Below are positions 12,326-22,947 of a DNA stretch of 64,000 bases, piece by piece. Under the pieces are notes generated by a model. That model did not search any database. It saw nothing but the letters and a program-made list of their open reading frames with translations, and was not told the DNA's origin. Source of the stretch: Mastigamoeba balamuthi (lineage: Eukaryota > Evosea > Mastigamoebida > Mastigamoebidae); the NCBI GenBank assembly GCA_902651635.1, contig CACRSC010000053.1, positions 1 to 64,000 on the forward strand. Reading direction: 5' to 3'. The translations under genes were made by a program, and so were the position numbers. How positions within the stretch are numbered: position 1 is the first letter of the stretch; each line of letters opens with the position of its first letter.

Positions 12326-12856
12326 GTGGGATGGGGGTGGTAGCGTTGCGGGGTGGGGTTGGGGGGGAGGGGCGCAGACCCGCAGCAAGCCCGGCGTGTG
12401 AAACTATTGTGATAGCGCGCGAGAGCCGGATGCAGAAACGGGCGAAGATTCGGGACATATCGGGAAATCTTGACGCGGGGGCAATGTACCCGGCGTTCCG
12501 TCGCTTGAGCGCCGGCGCGCCGCGAGTGCGGCACGGGCGACGGCCGTGAGAGACGCAAATGCCGTTAGGCTGCGAGAAAACAGCGTTCAAAAGAGAAGGT
12601 GCAGAGGGTATTCTCCTTTTTCCAGTCCCTACGTGTCGAAGAAGCCGTTGAGGGGCGTCGTTGAGGCATGCAGCGCCAAACGGTTGCAAAATCGCCAGGG
12701 ATCCCTATTCACACGAATTCTGCGGACGTGGTGCGTGCGAATCTGTTTGTATTGTCGTCACTGAGAGGACCCCCTCTCGTGTCGAGGTCACAACACGGAC
12801 TGCTTTCACATGACTGCTCGCAATCGCCGCCTGTGCTGAAGGTGAAGATGGTACCC
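12326..12856. other. intergenic, upstream of the pseudokinase receptor
   Basis: This holds the promoter side of the receptor gene (starting at 12325) and the 3' side of the minus-strand gene ending at 12857. G-rich tracts occur at 12340-12375. I see no further gene or clear regulatory motif. Confidence 0.5.
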
Positions 12857-13831
12857 CTACATGGGGGACCAGAACTCGCCCGTCAGGTGGATATTGTCGT
12901 GCGTGACCCCCTTGTGCAGCAGCATGAACTCGAGGATCCTGCGCTCGCTCTGGGCGCTTGCTCGGTCCTTGAACGCCAGGCAGACGACGACACGGTCACC
13001 GTACACCTGCGAGTTGCTGCTCACCAGCCCCGGGACCACCATCCCGAGCTCGGCGTCGATATGCCCGAGCGCGCCGAGCACCTTGGGCGCCTCCGACAGG
13101 AGCGAGTACACCCTGGCGATAATGACCGGCTGGTCGTCATCAGCCTCGGAGCGTGCATCGCAGTCGCGGCGTGAATGTCCGTGCCGCTCGTGGAACTTGT
13201 TGTGCTTTCCCCTGTTGAGGGTGAAGGAGCCCTCGCTCGCCACTGGTTCCCCCAGTCCGGTGGTGCGCACGAAGAGCCTGGCGAATGCTCGGTGCCTAAA
13301 TATAGTGTTAGTAAATCGGTACGGCGAATCATTTGTGTTCCATGTGTGTGGATTTTATGAGTAGGCGCATGCGGGTGGGGAGCAGTGTAACTCACGGGCA
13401 AAGAGCCTTGACAAGGAAGCTGTAGCGCTCGGACGGCCCGCAGCTGGCATCGATGCCGCAGGACGAGTGCTCGTGCTGCACGGTGAACACCTGGGGGCAC
13501 AGGGGGCAGACGAACACTGGAGCCGTCGGCCGTCAGGTACCGTGCTGGAGGGATGAGCGCAGGAGGGGGGGGGGGGGTCGCTAATCACCTCGCCCAGTTG
13601 AGAGGACGCAGGCCTCAGAGGCCACTCCCGCGTTGACCACGTCCGACGGTGTCAGCCCCCTCTCGACCCTCCACTGCTGGCCCACAACGATCTCCATCTG
13701 GCCTCCAGGCGTTAGGGTGGCTCGGGCGCGAGCCGAGGGGAGGGCGAGGCTGGACCGACCTGCTGCTTGCCGTGCGTGCTCAGGCTGGTGAACGAGATGT
13801 GAACGCGGGGCCCGCACTGGTCGAAAGGCAT
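12857..13831 (-). CDS. conserved CxxC-family protein 1 (function unknown)
   Basis: Four exons (13831-13760, 13697-13589, 13516-13396, 13277-12857) splice with phases 0, 1 and 2 to exactly 241 codons (240 aa). The third exon starts VFVCPLCPQVF, a CxxC pair that could bind zinc, and later Cys occur in it. The gene is a paralog of that at 28404-29319: corresponding exons align (PRVHISFTSLS with PYVWVSTDNAY; the CxxC exon with EPCQKCCARIRC) and all three intron phases match. The start at 13831 is the first ATG of the first supported exon; an upstream exon cannot be excluded. The mix of beta-strand-like segments and CxxC suggests a small beta-rich fold, perhaps nucleic-acid binding, but this is a guess. 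Confidence 0.6.
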
Positions 13832-14643
13832 TTGCGCCGGTGCTGCCTGTCCTGATGGACGAAAACAAAGGGAATGAGTGGTACAGAGAGAGATTCGCCT
13901 ACCCCACGACTCCATGGACAAGGAATGTGCGTCGAGCGAACGCGAAGCGCCGAGAGCACCCCGGAAGAACCGAGACCACGCTGGAAGGATCCAAAGAGCC
14001 GCGGAAGTGCAACATTTCTCATTTGGGATAAAGCCGAGGCGATGAGAGAACGCTCGTGCCGGTGACTCACGGATGATGCCGACAAAAGCTCGTGTCCTGG
14101 TGCTCTATTTGGTAAGAAAGGTGCGACAGACAATACGGGCGTGAAACTGAACGAGCTAGTGTATCGATCCGTGTTTGGCATTGCATTTCGGACCCAGAGT
14201 TGTCGGGTTACTCGGGTCTGTATCTGTACTACTGAGTACGAGCAGCGCTTAGTCTACAACACATTTAGCATTGCTCCAGTAGTGTCGACGTACTCGTCGA
14301 CTCGCTCACAGTTGCAGCCCCGTGCTGACTGATATTTGAAGCATAATTTAATGTCGTTTTGAAATCGGCAATTCAACAAACCGCACCCTCCGCCTTGTTT
14401 ACAGCAACCAACAAAGGTCAACGTGTCGGTCAGCGCGCGCTCAGGAAGCAACGGAGCGGCAGGCGAACGGGAACAAACAAAGGGACGTTGTCAAAAGAGC
14501 TCGGGGTGTGTCTGTGAGAGGGTTGGTTGGGTGACTGTGCACAATCTCAGTCGGTCTCAGCCTCGTAGCCGTAGCGTCCGTGGATCTGCCTTCTTGAGAG
14601 TGGTTGTGTCTGACGGGCACCCGAGCCCCTCCGGACCCCGCGC
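13832..14643. other. intergenic
   Basis: This contains the upstream region of the CxxC-family gene and the 3' flank of actobindin. Composition is mixed and no open frame looks coding on either strand. I see nothing else to support. Confidence 0.5.
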
Positions 14644-15112
14644 TTACTGGCCCTTGTTCTTGATGGCGGCCATCAGCTCGGGGCGCTTCGACGCACCGAC
14701 CTTGGCGTCCTCTGCACGCGTAGAGAAAGGGCGGGGTGAGGTTCATCTTCAACGTAGTCCGTTGGGGTAAAAGCAGAAAAAAAATCTAAATCAGCGAACG
14801 CACTCTCGATGACCGGGGCGCTCTTGTCGACGGTGTCGGCGTGCTTGAGGTCGTGGGGCTTCTCGACCTCCGAGAGGATGCCCTTGCGGTCAACCTGCTT
14901 CACCTTGACGTCGGAGGCTGCGCGTGCAGAGGAGCACGGGGGGGGGAGCAAGGAAGGGGGGACGGCCGTTAGCAACGTGTTTCAGCACGAGTGGCCCTCC
15001 CAGGACAAGTGCGCGAAAACGGAGGCTCACGAATCGCGGGGCCGCTCTTGTCGACGGTGTCGGCGTGCTTGAGGGAGTGGGGCTTCGAGATGTCGGCGGC
15101 AACCTTCTCCAT
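14644..15112 (-). CDS. actobindin (actin monomer-binding, two beta-thymosin-like repeats)
   Basis: Three exons (15112-15031, 14917-14804, 14711-14644) splice in phase to 87 aa, close to the 88-89 aa of Acanthamoeba actobindin. Two actin-binding repeats are visible: SKPHSLKHADTVDKSGP at residues 9-25 and EKPHDLKHADTVDKSAP at about 46-62, each with the LKHA(D/E)TVDKS core of the family. The linker VKQVDRKGILSE also matches. Actobindin binds G-actin and inhibits polymer nucleation in the cytoplasm. Introns are 113 and 92 nt. The start at 15112 is the only ATG before the first repeat. The gene is divergent from RAD50, with 641 bases between start codons. Confidence 0.93.
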
Positions 15113-15753
15113 GCTGGTGTTTGAGTGCTTCACAACCGATTGGTGCGAAAGAAATACGAGAAGTGAATAAATTGCGCTTCGCCTTTAATATCTTCCCGCA
15201 CGTCATCAACCGCCAGTGACGTGTCGCCCCCTCGATGAGATATACCGCCAGCAGATATTGTTGCTGGCGGGCGGGGCGGTTTCCGAAACAGCAGCGCGAG
15301 CCCCCAACCGCCTCAACGGCGATAAAGAGGGGATGTATGGTCCTTCGCTGAGAGCTGAGAGCGCCCCCATCTCTGGCCTTGCGCGATTCTCGCGACCCTC
15401 CGGCGTGCTCGGGACCGCTACGCAAAGCACCCACGACGACTCCCCCCGCCGCCGGGGCCCCACCCGGGGCTCGCCTGGAGCTCACTGCGTCGCGATTGCG
15501 CGTACTGACGAGTTTCTCCGCTGCTGTGAACTAATATTTGAAATTGGTGTCCTCTTTGAGGAAAAAGACGGGAAAGGGGATCGCCGCCGCGGCCTCTCGG
15601 CCCTTGCAGTGCCCCAGAGGCGCTACGGGGGCGCGGGACGTCCGGCGGCGTGCTCCCAGGAGCGTGGGACGCCCTGACTCAGATTTGGGATACACCCACT
15701 ACATGATATTCAGTAAATATCCTGAGATTCAATTCTCATCTAAATCCAGAAAA
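15113..15753. promoter_or_regulatory. divergent promoter region, actobindin / RAD50
   Basis: This is the 641-base space between two divergent start codons. It includes a strong inverted repeat (15245-15270) and AT-richer sequence directly upstream of the RAD50 ATG (15690-15753). No TATA-like element can be assigned with confidence. Confidence 0.45.
15245..15270. repeat. perfect inverted repeat, 9-bp arms
   Basis: CCGCCAGCA and TGCTGGCGG flank the 8-base AT-rich spacer GATATTGT in the actobindin/RAD50 divergent promoter. It could be a dimeric factor site or a DNA hairpin. Confidence 0.5.
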
Positions 15754-18700
15754 ATGACCACGATGACAAAGATGCTCATACAGGGCGTGCGGAGCTTCAG
15801 CCCCGACCGCCCGCAGACCATCGAGTTTGGGCAGCCGCTCACGCTGATCGTCGGCGCCAACGGCGCTGGCAAGACGACGATCATCGAGTGCCTCAAGTGC
15901 GCGTGCACGGGCGAGTTCCCGCCCAACAGCAAGAACGGCCAGGCGTTCATCCACGACACCAAGGTCCTCAACCAGCGCGAGGTCCACGCGCAGGTCAAGC
16001 TGCGGTGCGCGGTGCCCCCGCCGGGGGATATGCGACATGACATCAAAACGGGCCCTCTATCTAGGGGGGACCCAATTCCTGGTTTTTAAATTTTGCCTGC
16101 GATGACGCGCGCAGGCTCAAGACGGCGGGAGGGAAGCCCTTTGTGGTGTCGCGGCGGTGGTCGCTGACGCAGGCCGCGACCAAGCAGACGATCAAGACGC
16201 TCGACAGCTCGATCCAGACGTACGACGCCGAGAACAAGCCGGTGGTCCAGAGCTCGCGCTGCGCCGACATCGACGAGGCCACGCCGCGCCTGATGGGCGT
16301 CAGCAAGCCGGTGCTCGAGTACGTCGTCTTCTGCCACCAGGAGGACTCCAACTGGCCGCTGCTCGAGGGCGCCCAGCTCAAGAAGCGCTTTGACGAGATC
16401 TTCGCCGCCACCAAGTACACGCGCGCGCTCGACGACGTGCGGAAGCTCCGCAAGGAGCAGGCGGCCGCCCACAAGGACGCGGTCGCCGCGATCGAGACCA
16501 AGACGGTGCTGCGCGACAACGCGCTCAAGCTGCGCAGGGACAAGGCCGACAGGGAGGAGCGCGCCCGCGAGCAGGCGCGGACCCTCGAGGAGCTGCGCGC
16601 AGAGGTGCGGGAGCGCCAGGCAGAGGTCGACAGGCTCGCCCGGGAGCTGCAGGGGCGCGCGCAGTCGTCGGCGCACCTGCGGGCCCTCAAGGCGGCGCGC
16701 GACAAGGAGCGCGAGGGGTGCGTCAGGGCCCGCTCGCAGCTCGAGCAGCGCGGCGAGCTCGTCCCCGAATCGGAATCGGACAGCGCCCTCGCACAGGCGG
16801 CACAGAGGCTGCAGGAGGAGATCGAGCGCTCGCGGAGCGCCAACAGGAACACCGACGCGGCCATTAAGGCTGCTGAGGAGCGCAGGCAGGCCGCCCGGGC
16901 GACAGCCGAGAGGCGGCAGCTCGAGGCCGTCCAGCTGCAGAGCTCGCTCGAGTTCTACAACAAGAGCTCCAGGGACCGCTCCGATTTCGCTGCGGCGTTT
17001 GCGCGGTCGTTCTTCCCCGGAGAGGCGCAGTGGGCCAGCCGCGCGCAGTGGTCTGACGAGGACGTGCGCGCTCTCATGGACAAGGGCGACGGCGTTTTGC
17101 GCTCGGCCGAGGGCGACGTGTCTGCCGCACGCGCGAGGCTGGCGTCGGTGGTGTCGCAGAGCGAGGCGGAGATCGACTCGCTCAAGTCTGACATAGCGCG
17201 TACCCGCGAGCGCATCTCGCAGCGTCGCGCAGCCCGAGAGGACGCCGAGCGCCGCGAGCGGCAGAGCACACGCGAAGCACGGCTCCTCCGCGAGTCTCGC
17301 GCGCGCCTGGACGCCGTTCTCGAGAGCCTGGCGGCAGAGGAGAGTGCATGCGCACAGCTACGCGGCGAGACCCCGACCGGCGAGTCGTCAGCGTCGCTGA
17401 TGACCCGCAGGAAGGAGGTGGACGCTCGTGTGCGATCGCTTGGCGAGTCTCTCCAGGCGCTCTCTGCACAAGCGTCGGCACGGGCGAAGCTCGACGTGGT
17501 CATGCGGTCGTGCCGCGACGCCGAGGCAGCGGTGCGGTCGGCAGTCGACCAGGCCTCTGGTGCTCTGCGCGCGGTGCTGGGCATGGTGCAGAGCGACGAG
17601 CTGCCAGCGCCCGCGGAGCTGAAGAAGCGCGTGGGGGACAAGCACAAGGAGAGCAGCAAAGACGTCGCAACGTCGTCGCAAGCGCTGAACTCGGAGAAAA
17701 TGAAGCTCGCCGGCATCCAAGGAGAGCTCTCGTCTGTGCAGACAGCGCTGACCAAGTGCCAGGCCCTCCTCAAAGGTACCTCTCTACATTTTCGGTATTC
17801 GAACTCGCCGGAGGTGACCCTTTTTCATTCTCTCAGAGAGCCAGAGGAAGCTGGGCAACGACGCAGACGTGGACTCCGACCTCAACGAAACGATACAGAC
17901 GATCGAGTCCGACGTGACCGGATTGCGCAAGTGCGACACACGTCTGTGCCCTCAAGCGACTCACCCGCTCCCCACAACAGCGAGCTGGCACTGAGCGACT
18001 CGAGCGAGTCACTCTACACAAAGTTCATCGCGGAGGCACAGGAGAAGCACGACTGCCCTCTGTGCTCGCGCGGGTTCGACACGGACAAGCAGTTCAGCTC
18101 GTTCATCGCTCAGCTGCGCGCGTGCATTAAGGAGATGCCCGCCTCGGTCGCCCGCAAGAAGCGCGAGCTCTCGACAGCAGAGACCAAGCTCGCGCTGCTC
18201 TCTCAGGCGCGGCCGCACTGGACCGAGGCCAAGAGACTTCACGAGACGGAGATACCAGAGCTCGAGCGCAGGATAGAGCGCTTGACGGCAGAGGAAGAGA
18301 GCGCTATGTCGTCTGTCGAGGACGCGGAGAGAGCTCTCGAGTCGGCCAAGTCACGCGAGTCCCAGTGCGCCGAGGCCGTGCGCCTGGCGCAGCAGATCTT
18401 CGAGGCGCAGGCGAGGGCGGACAAGGAGACGCAGAAGCTGCGCGACGAGGAGCAGGTTCTGCGCAGCAGTGCGCCTGGGGTGGACACCAGCCGCTCTGCG
18501 GACGACGTCCGCGCGGACTTCGAGGCCGCGCAAGCCGAGAGCGCGCGCATAGGAGAGGCCGCGGAGGCTGCGCACGCGCGCGAGTCTGCTCACGCAGAGA
18601 AGCTCCTGGAGTGCGACAAGCGGATGCGGCTGCTCAACGAGGAAGCGCAGCGCCTACGCAGCGATGGCGAGGCAGCGGCACGCCACTCAGAGGCCGCGGA

Positions 18701-20040
18701 GAAGGCCAGGGCAGAGGCGGATGCCGCCGAGCAGGAAGTCGCTAGCCTCGAACCGCGCGTGAAGGACCTCGAGTCGGAGCTGCGCGAGCGCCAGACGGAG
18801 CGCGAACGCGCCGTGGCTGAGGCCGAGGCCCCGATTGACAACCTGCGCAAGCGCTGTGAGGAGGTGCGAGCGCAGCTGGCGTCCCTGCGCGAGAAGAACA
18901 CGCACACGATCAAGAGCGCGACGGCAGACGGCGCCACAAGGCTCGAGAAGCTGCGCGCGGAGAACAGGGCGGCGATGGAGGCTGCGCAGGGAGCAGAGTC
19001 CGAGGCCAGCGACCTGCGGAGAGCAGCGGCAGGAGCCCACGACGTGGTGGCGCGCAAGGAGCTGCAGCTGCGCAGCATAGTCGAGAACCAGCAATACCGG
19101 CAATCAGTGCAGTCGCTGCATCGCACGGAGGCCGAGCTCGAGGGGATAGAGGCAGCGGAGAGCGTGGAGCGCACGGAGGACCAGATCGAGAGCGAGCTCA
19201 ACGCGGCAGAGTCGAAGCTGGCGGATGTGCGCAGCAGGCGCGACAAACTCGAGGGCGGCAACGCGGAGATCTCTGGGCACGTGAGGGAGATCGAGGCCGA
19301 GCTCCGCAAGGCGCAGTACCGCGACATCGACGAGGAGTGGCGGCAGGCAGCGATCAACGTCGAGATCACGGACATGGCGCAGCACGACCTCGACGCGTAC
19401 TACAAGTCGCTCGACCTCGCGCTGATGCGGTACCACGCCGAGAAGATGGCCGCCATCAACGAGATTGTGCGCGACCTGTGGAGCAAGACGTACCACGGCG
19501 CAGACATCGACACGGTCGTCATCAAGTCCGACGCCAACGACGACGAGGAGGGCGGGGCCACCGCGGTGGTGGCTGCGTCGACCAAGGTGCGCACGTACCA
19601 CTACAGGGTCGTCATGATGAAGGACGGCGTCGAGCTCGACATGCGTGGCAGGTGCAGCGCCGGGCAGAAGGTTCTTGCCAGCCTCATCATCCGCATGGCG
19701 CTGTCCGAGGCGTTCTGCATCAACTGCGGCATACTCGCGCTCGACGAGCCGACCACAAACCTCGACAGGGCAAACGTCGAGAGCTTCGCGAACGCGCTCA
19801 TTGAGTGCGAGCACCCTCCCCTGCTTTGTTGGCCTCGAACAAAGGCTCAGCGTGGCGCCATTGTGCAGAATCATAAGCGCGAGGAGGCAGCAGAGGAGCT
19901 TCCAGCTGGTCATCATCACGCACGACGAGGAGTTTGTGAGGAAGCTCGGAGGCAGCGAGCAGGCGGACTGCTACTGGAGTGTGGAGAAGCGCGATGGGTT
20001 CAGCACCCTCATACGCACACCCATCAGTCACCTGCAGTGA
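15754..20040 (+). CDS. RAD50: RAD50 DNA double-strand-break repair ATPase
   Basis: Exons 15754-16004, 16115-17775, 17837-17930, 17981-19804 and 19869-20040 sum to 4002 nt, exactly 1334 codons (1333 aa; family members are about 1300). Walker A GANGAGKT is at residues 34-41. Two long coiled-coil arms flank the zinc hook CPLC at about residues 694-697. The signature [12 protein letters not shown] and Walker [13 protein letters not shown] lie near residue 1240-1260, and the C-terminus has the [10 protein letters not shown]-loop. Introns are 110, 61, 50 and 64 nt. RAD50 works with MRE11 and NBS1 in the nucleus to tether and process DNA ends; neither partner is in the window. The start at 15754 is the first of three close Met codons. 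Confidence 0.95.
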
Positions 20041-21041
20041 AGACCAACGAAGAACGAATGCATGCGTTTGCGAGTTAATCGGACCGACTGGATACCAACC
20101 TCGCTGCCGTCCACCACGGAGTCGCAGGTGTGGAAGTGTCCCGTTGCTGAAGATCAATGCAATTGTTACGTTCTAGTGCCATTACAAAACAAGAGCAAAT
20201 TGGTATGAGCGGAACTACAGGCAGGAGTGTTTATCCACTCTCCTCAGGGCGTTACTTGTACGATTGCTGGCTGCCTCGGTGGTTGCGGCACCAACGGAAG
20301 ACCGCGTATATCGCGTATATATCCCATTGCCTCGCTCGGCCCAAGACGGAGCAAGGGCAAACGGCGCGGCGGGTCTGTGCGAGCAAATCGGGGAACTTGT
20401 CTTTGGATTTGGTTGAAAAATGTCCTGACAGCGGACAGAGCCTTGTGGTATCTGGCAGATGGTTCATCGGGGTGAGTACCTGGCGTTCGAAGGGGATTTT
20501 GCAGCCCGACACCCAGGAGTCAACTGCCTTGAATAAATCTTCGCCAAATTGGCTTGGAGGATATCCCCACCTCCAAAGCCACACCGCCAGGCTGAGTGCT
20601 AGGCCTGTGGACTGGCATTCTGCAGATACCACTGCCCGAGGTCTGGACCCTGAGTGCAGGGGGTTCAGGCCCGAGCGGCTGAATTTCCGTCCACTCTGCG
20701 AACACGCGTTTTATTTGGCACAGCCGCATGGCACACTTGTGGGTCGCGGGGGAATTGCTGGGAGATCGCGTTCATTGCTGGCGATGGACAGCCTGTAGGT
20801 ATCACCGAGCTCCACAGTGGTAGTGGTGCAGGAGAGCGTGCGCGGCCGAGTTGTACGGCAGCGTGAGCAGCAGAGATTTGCCCCTCACAATTGCTCTCTG
20901 GCACCCAGATTGAGCTCCCTGATATAGAAAGTGATAAAAGTTGCAATCGGGTGAATTACTGTTCCAGAGGGCCTGGAGCCATGCCCGCGGGGCATCCCAG
21001 ATCTCCACCTCGAGGGCACAGTCCGCAGCCACTGTTGCTTC
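20041..21041. other. intergenic with a long but uncharacterised open frame
   Basis: A 213-codon plus-strand frame (20157-20798) is open, but its composition is not clearly coding and it has no recognisable motif or partner exon. CpG is lower than in flanking genes. I treat the stretch as noncoding or decayed. Confidence 0.4.
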
Positions 21042-21765
21042 GAGGCCGTGTGCCTGGAGCAGCAGATCATTGAGGCTCAGGCGAGGGCAGACAGGAGACA
21101 CAGAAGCTGCACGATGAGGAGCAAGTTCTGTGCACCAAGTGCGCCTGGGGTGGACACCAACTGCTCTGCGGATGACGTCTCGCGGACTTCGAGACCACGC
21201 AAGCCGAGAGCGTGCTCACGGGAGAGACCGCAGAGGCTGCGCACGCACCTGAGTCTGATCACGCGAAGAAGCTCCTGGAGTGCGACAAGTGGATGCGGCA
21301 GCATCTTCTGGTCGTCATCGAGCTCAACACATGTGGCAGGTACATCGCAGCGATCAACGTCGAGATCACAGTCATGGCGCAGCACGACCTCGACGCGTAC
21401 TACAAGTTGCTTGACCTCGCACTGATGCGGTACCACGCCGAGAAGATGGCTGCCGAGCTCGATGACGACCCTGTAGTGGTACGTGCACACCTTTGTCGAC
21501 TCAGCCACCACCATAGTGCCCCCGTCCTCATCATTGAGACAGAAGGTGCTTGCCAGCCTCATCATCCGCATGGCGCTCTCTGAGGCGTTCTGCATCAACT
21601 ACGGCATATTCGCACTCTACAAGCCGACCACAAACCTCGACAGGGCAAACATCGAAAGCTTCACGAGTGCGCTCATCAAGTGCAAGCCCCTCCCCCGCTT
21701 TGTAGGCCTCACATGCAGTGAAGACCTAGGAAGAACGAATGCATACAGTTGTGAGTAACCGAGCT
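21042..21765 (+). pseudogene. shuffled RAD50 3'-fragment pseudogene
   Basis: Nucleotide-level copies of the adjacent RAD50 gene are present in altered order: 21042-21298 matches about 18373-18633; 21315-21345 matches about 19625-19655; 21348-21453 matches 19348-19455; about 21456-21537 matches 19541-19635 in inverted orientation; 21540-21705 matches 19665-19850; 21712-21765 matches the RAD50 stop and 3' flank (20030-20080). The copy retains the first bases of the last RAD50 intron, so it arose from DNA and not from spliced RNA. Many differences are CpG to TpG or CpA. It cannot encode RAD50 and lies 1 kb downstream of its source. Confidence 0.88.
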
Positions 21766-21969
21766 GAGTGGCCTTGCTGCCGTCTGCTATTGCCGCTGCC
21801 CGCTGATCTCCAACTGCATGGTACACCCGTTCAGCGACACCAAGGTGATCGCATAGAGCAATTATCAATTTATCAAAGGTTTCAAGTAGGAAGATCGAGG
21901 GGCCCCTTCGTCACCAGTTAACTCAGTGCTCCAAAAACTCTGAGGACAACCTCACCCCAACAGACTTAG

Positions 21970-22641
21970 ATGAGCTCGGATGAGGGCACTGCCGGGGCCC
22001 CCCCGCCGAAGAGGCGCAGGGTGGAGTCTCCCGTGATCCACGTGCGTCGTCCTGCCTCCGACCGCCCGCGCTCATCCCCACCGGGGCTTTGCATTTGCGC
22101 GGGTTTGATGCTGATAAATTGAGCGCGACAAGAAATGCGACCTTTGCCCCAACCCTCTCCACCCGCTATCCTCTCGTTCTCAGTGCTTCTATACCCACTA
22201 CTTTGTTGTACCCAGGTCCCCGGGAACATCGCGGTCACGATCCACCTGATCCACAACATATTCATAGTGCCGTCTCTCGACGGACTCCCGACGGTGCCGC
22301 CCGCATCAGCAGCCCCCGCCGCTCCTGCCCCTGCGGCGGAAGCCCCCTCCGCGTCCTCCGTCTACATGTCGATGGTAAGAGAGAGCACTCACAAAACCCG
22401 GGCGGGATGAGGGAGGTTTATGTCCACGCTGTTCTTGTTCCCGCTCCCTCGGCAGCTGCTGCCAGCAAGGGGTCGCCAGAGCCGCTTCTTCCCGTCTGGG
22501 TGGAAGTGTCCCCTCTGTCGCCCCCGAGTGGCCAGCCACGAGGGTGCGTGTTGGGATCACCGCGTACGTGTCGCCCACCACGCAGCACGCACTTGCCTGC
22601 CGGTCGAGACTGACAGATTCGCTGCCTGCGTCTCTGTGTAA
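21970..22641 (+). CDS. small hypothetical nuclear-type protein
   Basis: Exons 21970-22041, 22216-22374 and from 22456 join in phase 0. Exon 1 encodes MSSDEGTAGAPPPKRRRVES, whose KRRR is a likely nuclear localisation signal. Exon 2 encodes a hydrophobic beta-like stretch (VTIHLIHNIFIVPSLDG) followed by an Ala/Pro linker. Exon 3 has KCPLC followed by further His and Cys that could form a zinc site, and stops at 22641. An optional in-frame 42-nt GT-AG intron lies at about 22541-22582. The product is about 124-138 aa. I do not recognise the family; the exon 3 frame is the least certain part. Confidence 0.4.
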
Positions 22642-22947
22642 TAAGGAAGGGCTCCGCCTGAATTTCGCCTAGGAGGTCTTCCCGACCACTGATGCCGTCC
22701 CATTTCAACGACGATGGCAACGACTCCAGCTGACTGGCTGACTACTCACGTCCCCCCTGCTCCCCCATCACGCGGCAGCCCCTGGAAAGCACACCAATCC
22801 GCTCTGAGGGTACCAGTATAAGCAGAGACATTTTGTGGCCTCCGGCCGGAGTATTCTTCAGCGCGGACAGAAACCAGATTAAAGTGCGCCCGCATACGAC
22901 CTGATCTGGGCGGCTATTTTTGTGGGTCTCGGAGTCCGTACGCGCTG
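22642..22947. other. intergenic between two plus-strand genes
   Basis: About 300 bases with no open frame I can support. It presumably holds the 3' end of the preceding gene and the promoter of the IQ-repeat gene. Confidence 0.4.

Noticed and set aside
14441-14770. Open frames flanking the actobindin 3' end
   Set aside because: They overlap the actobindin exon and intron in other frames and lack coding character.
18009-19919. Minus-strand frames opposite RAD50
   Set aside because: Mirror translations of coiled-coil sequence; RAD50 motifs are unambiguous on the plus strand.
20157-20798. 213-codon open frame as a gene
   Set aside because: No motif, no splice partner, lower CpG and atypical composition; kept only as a note.
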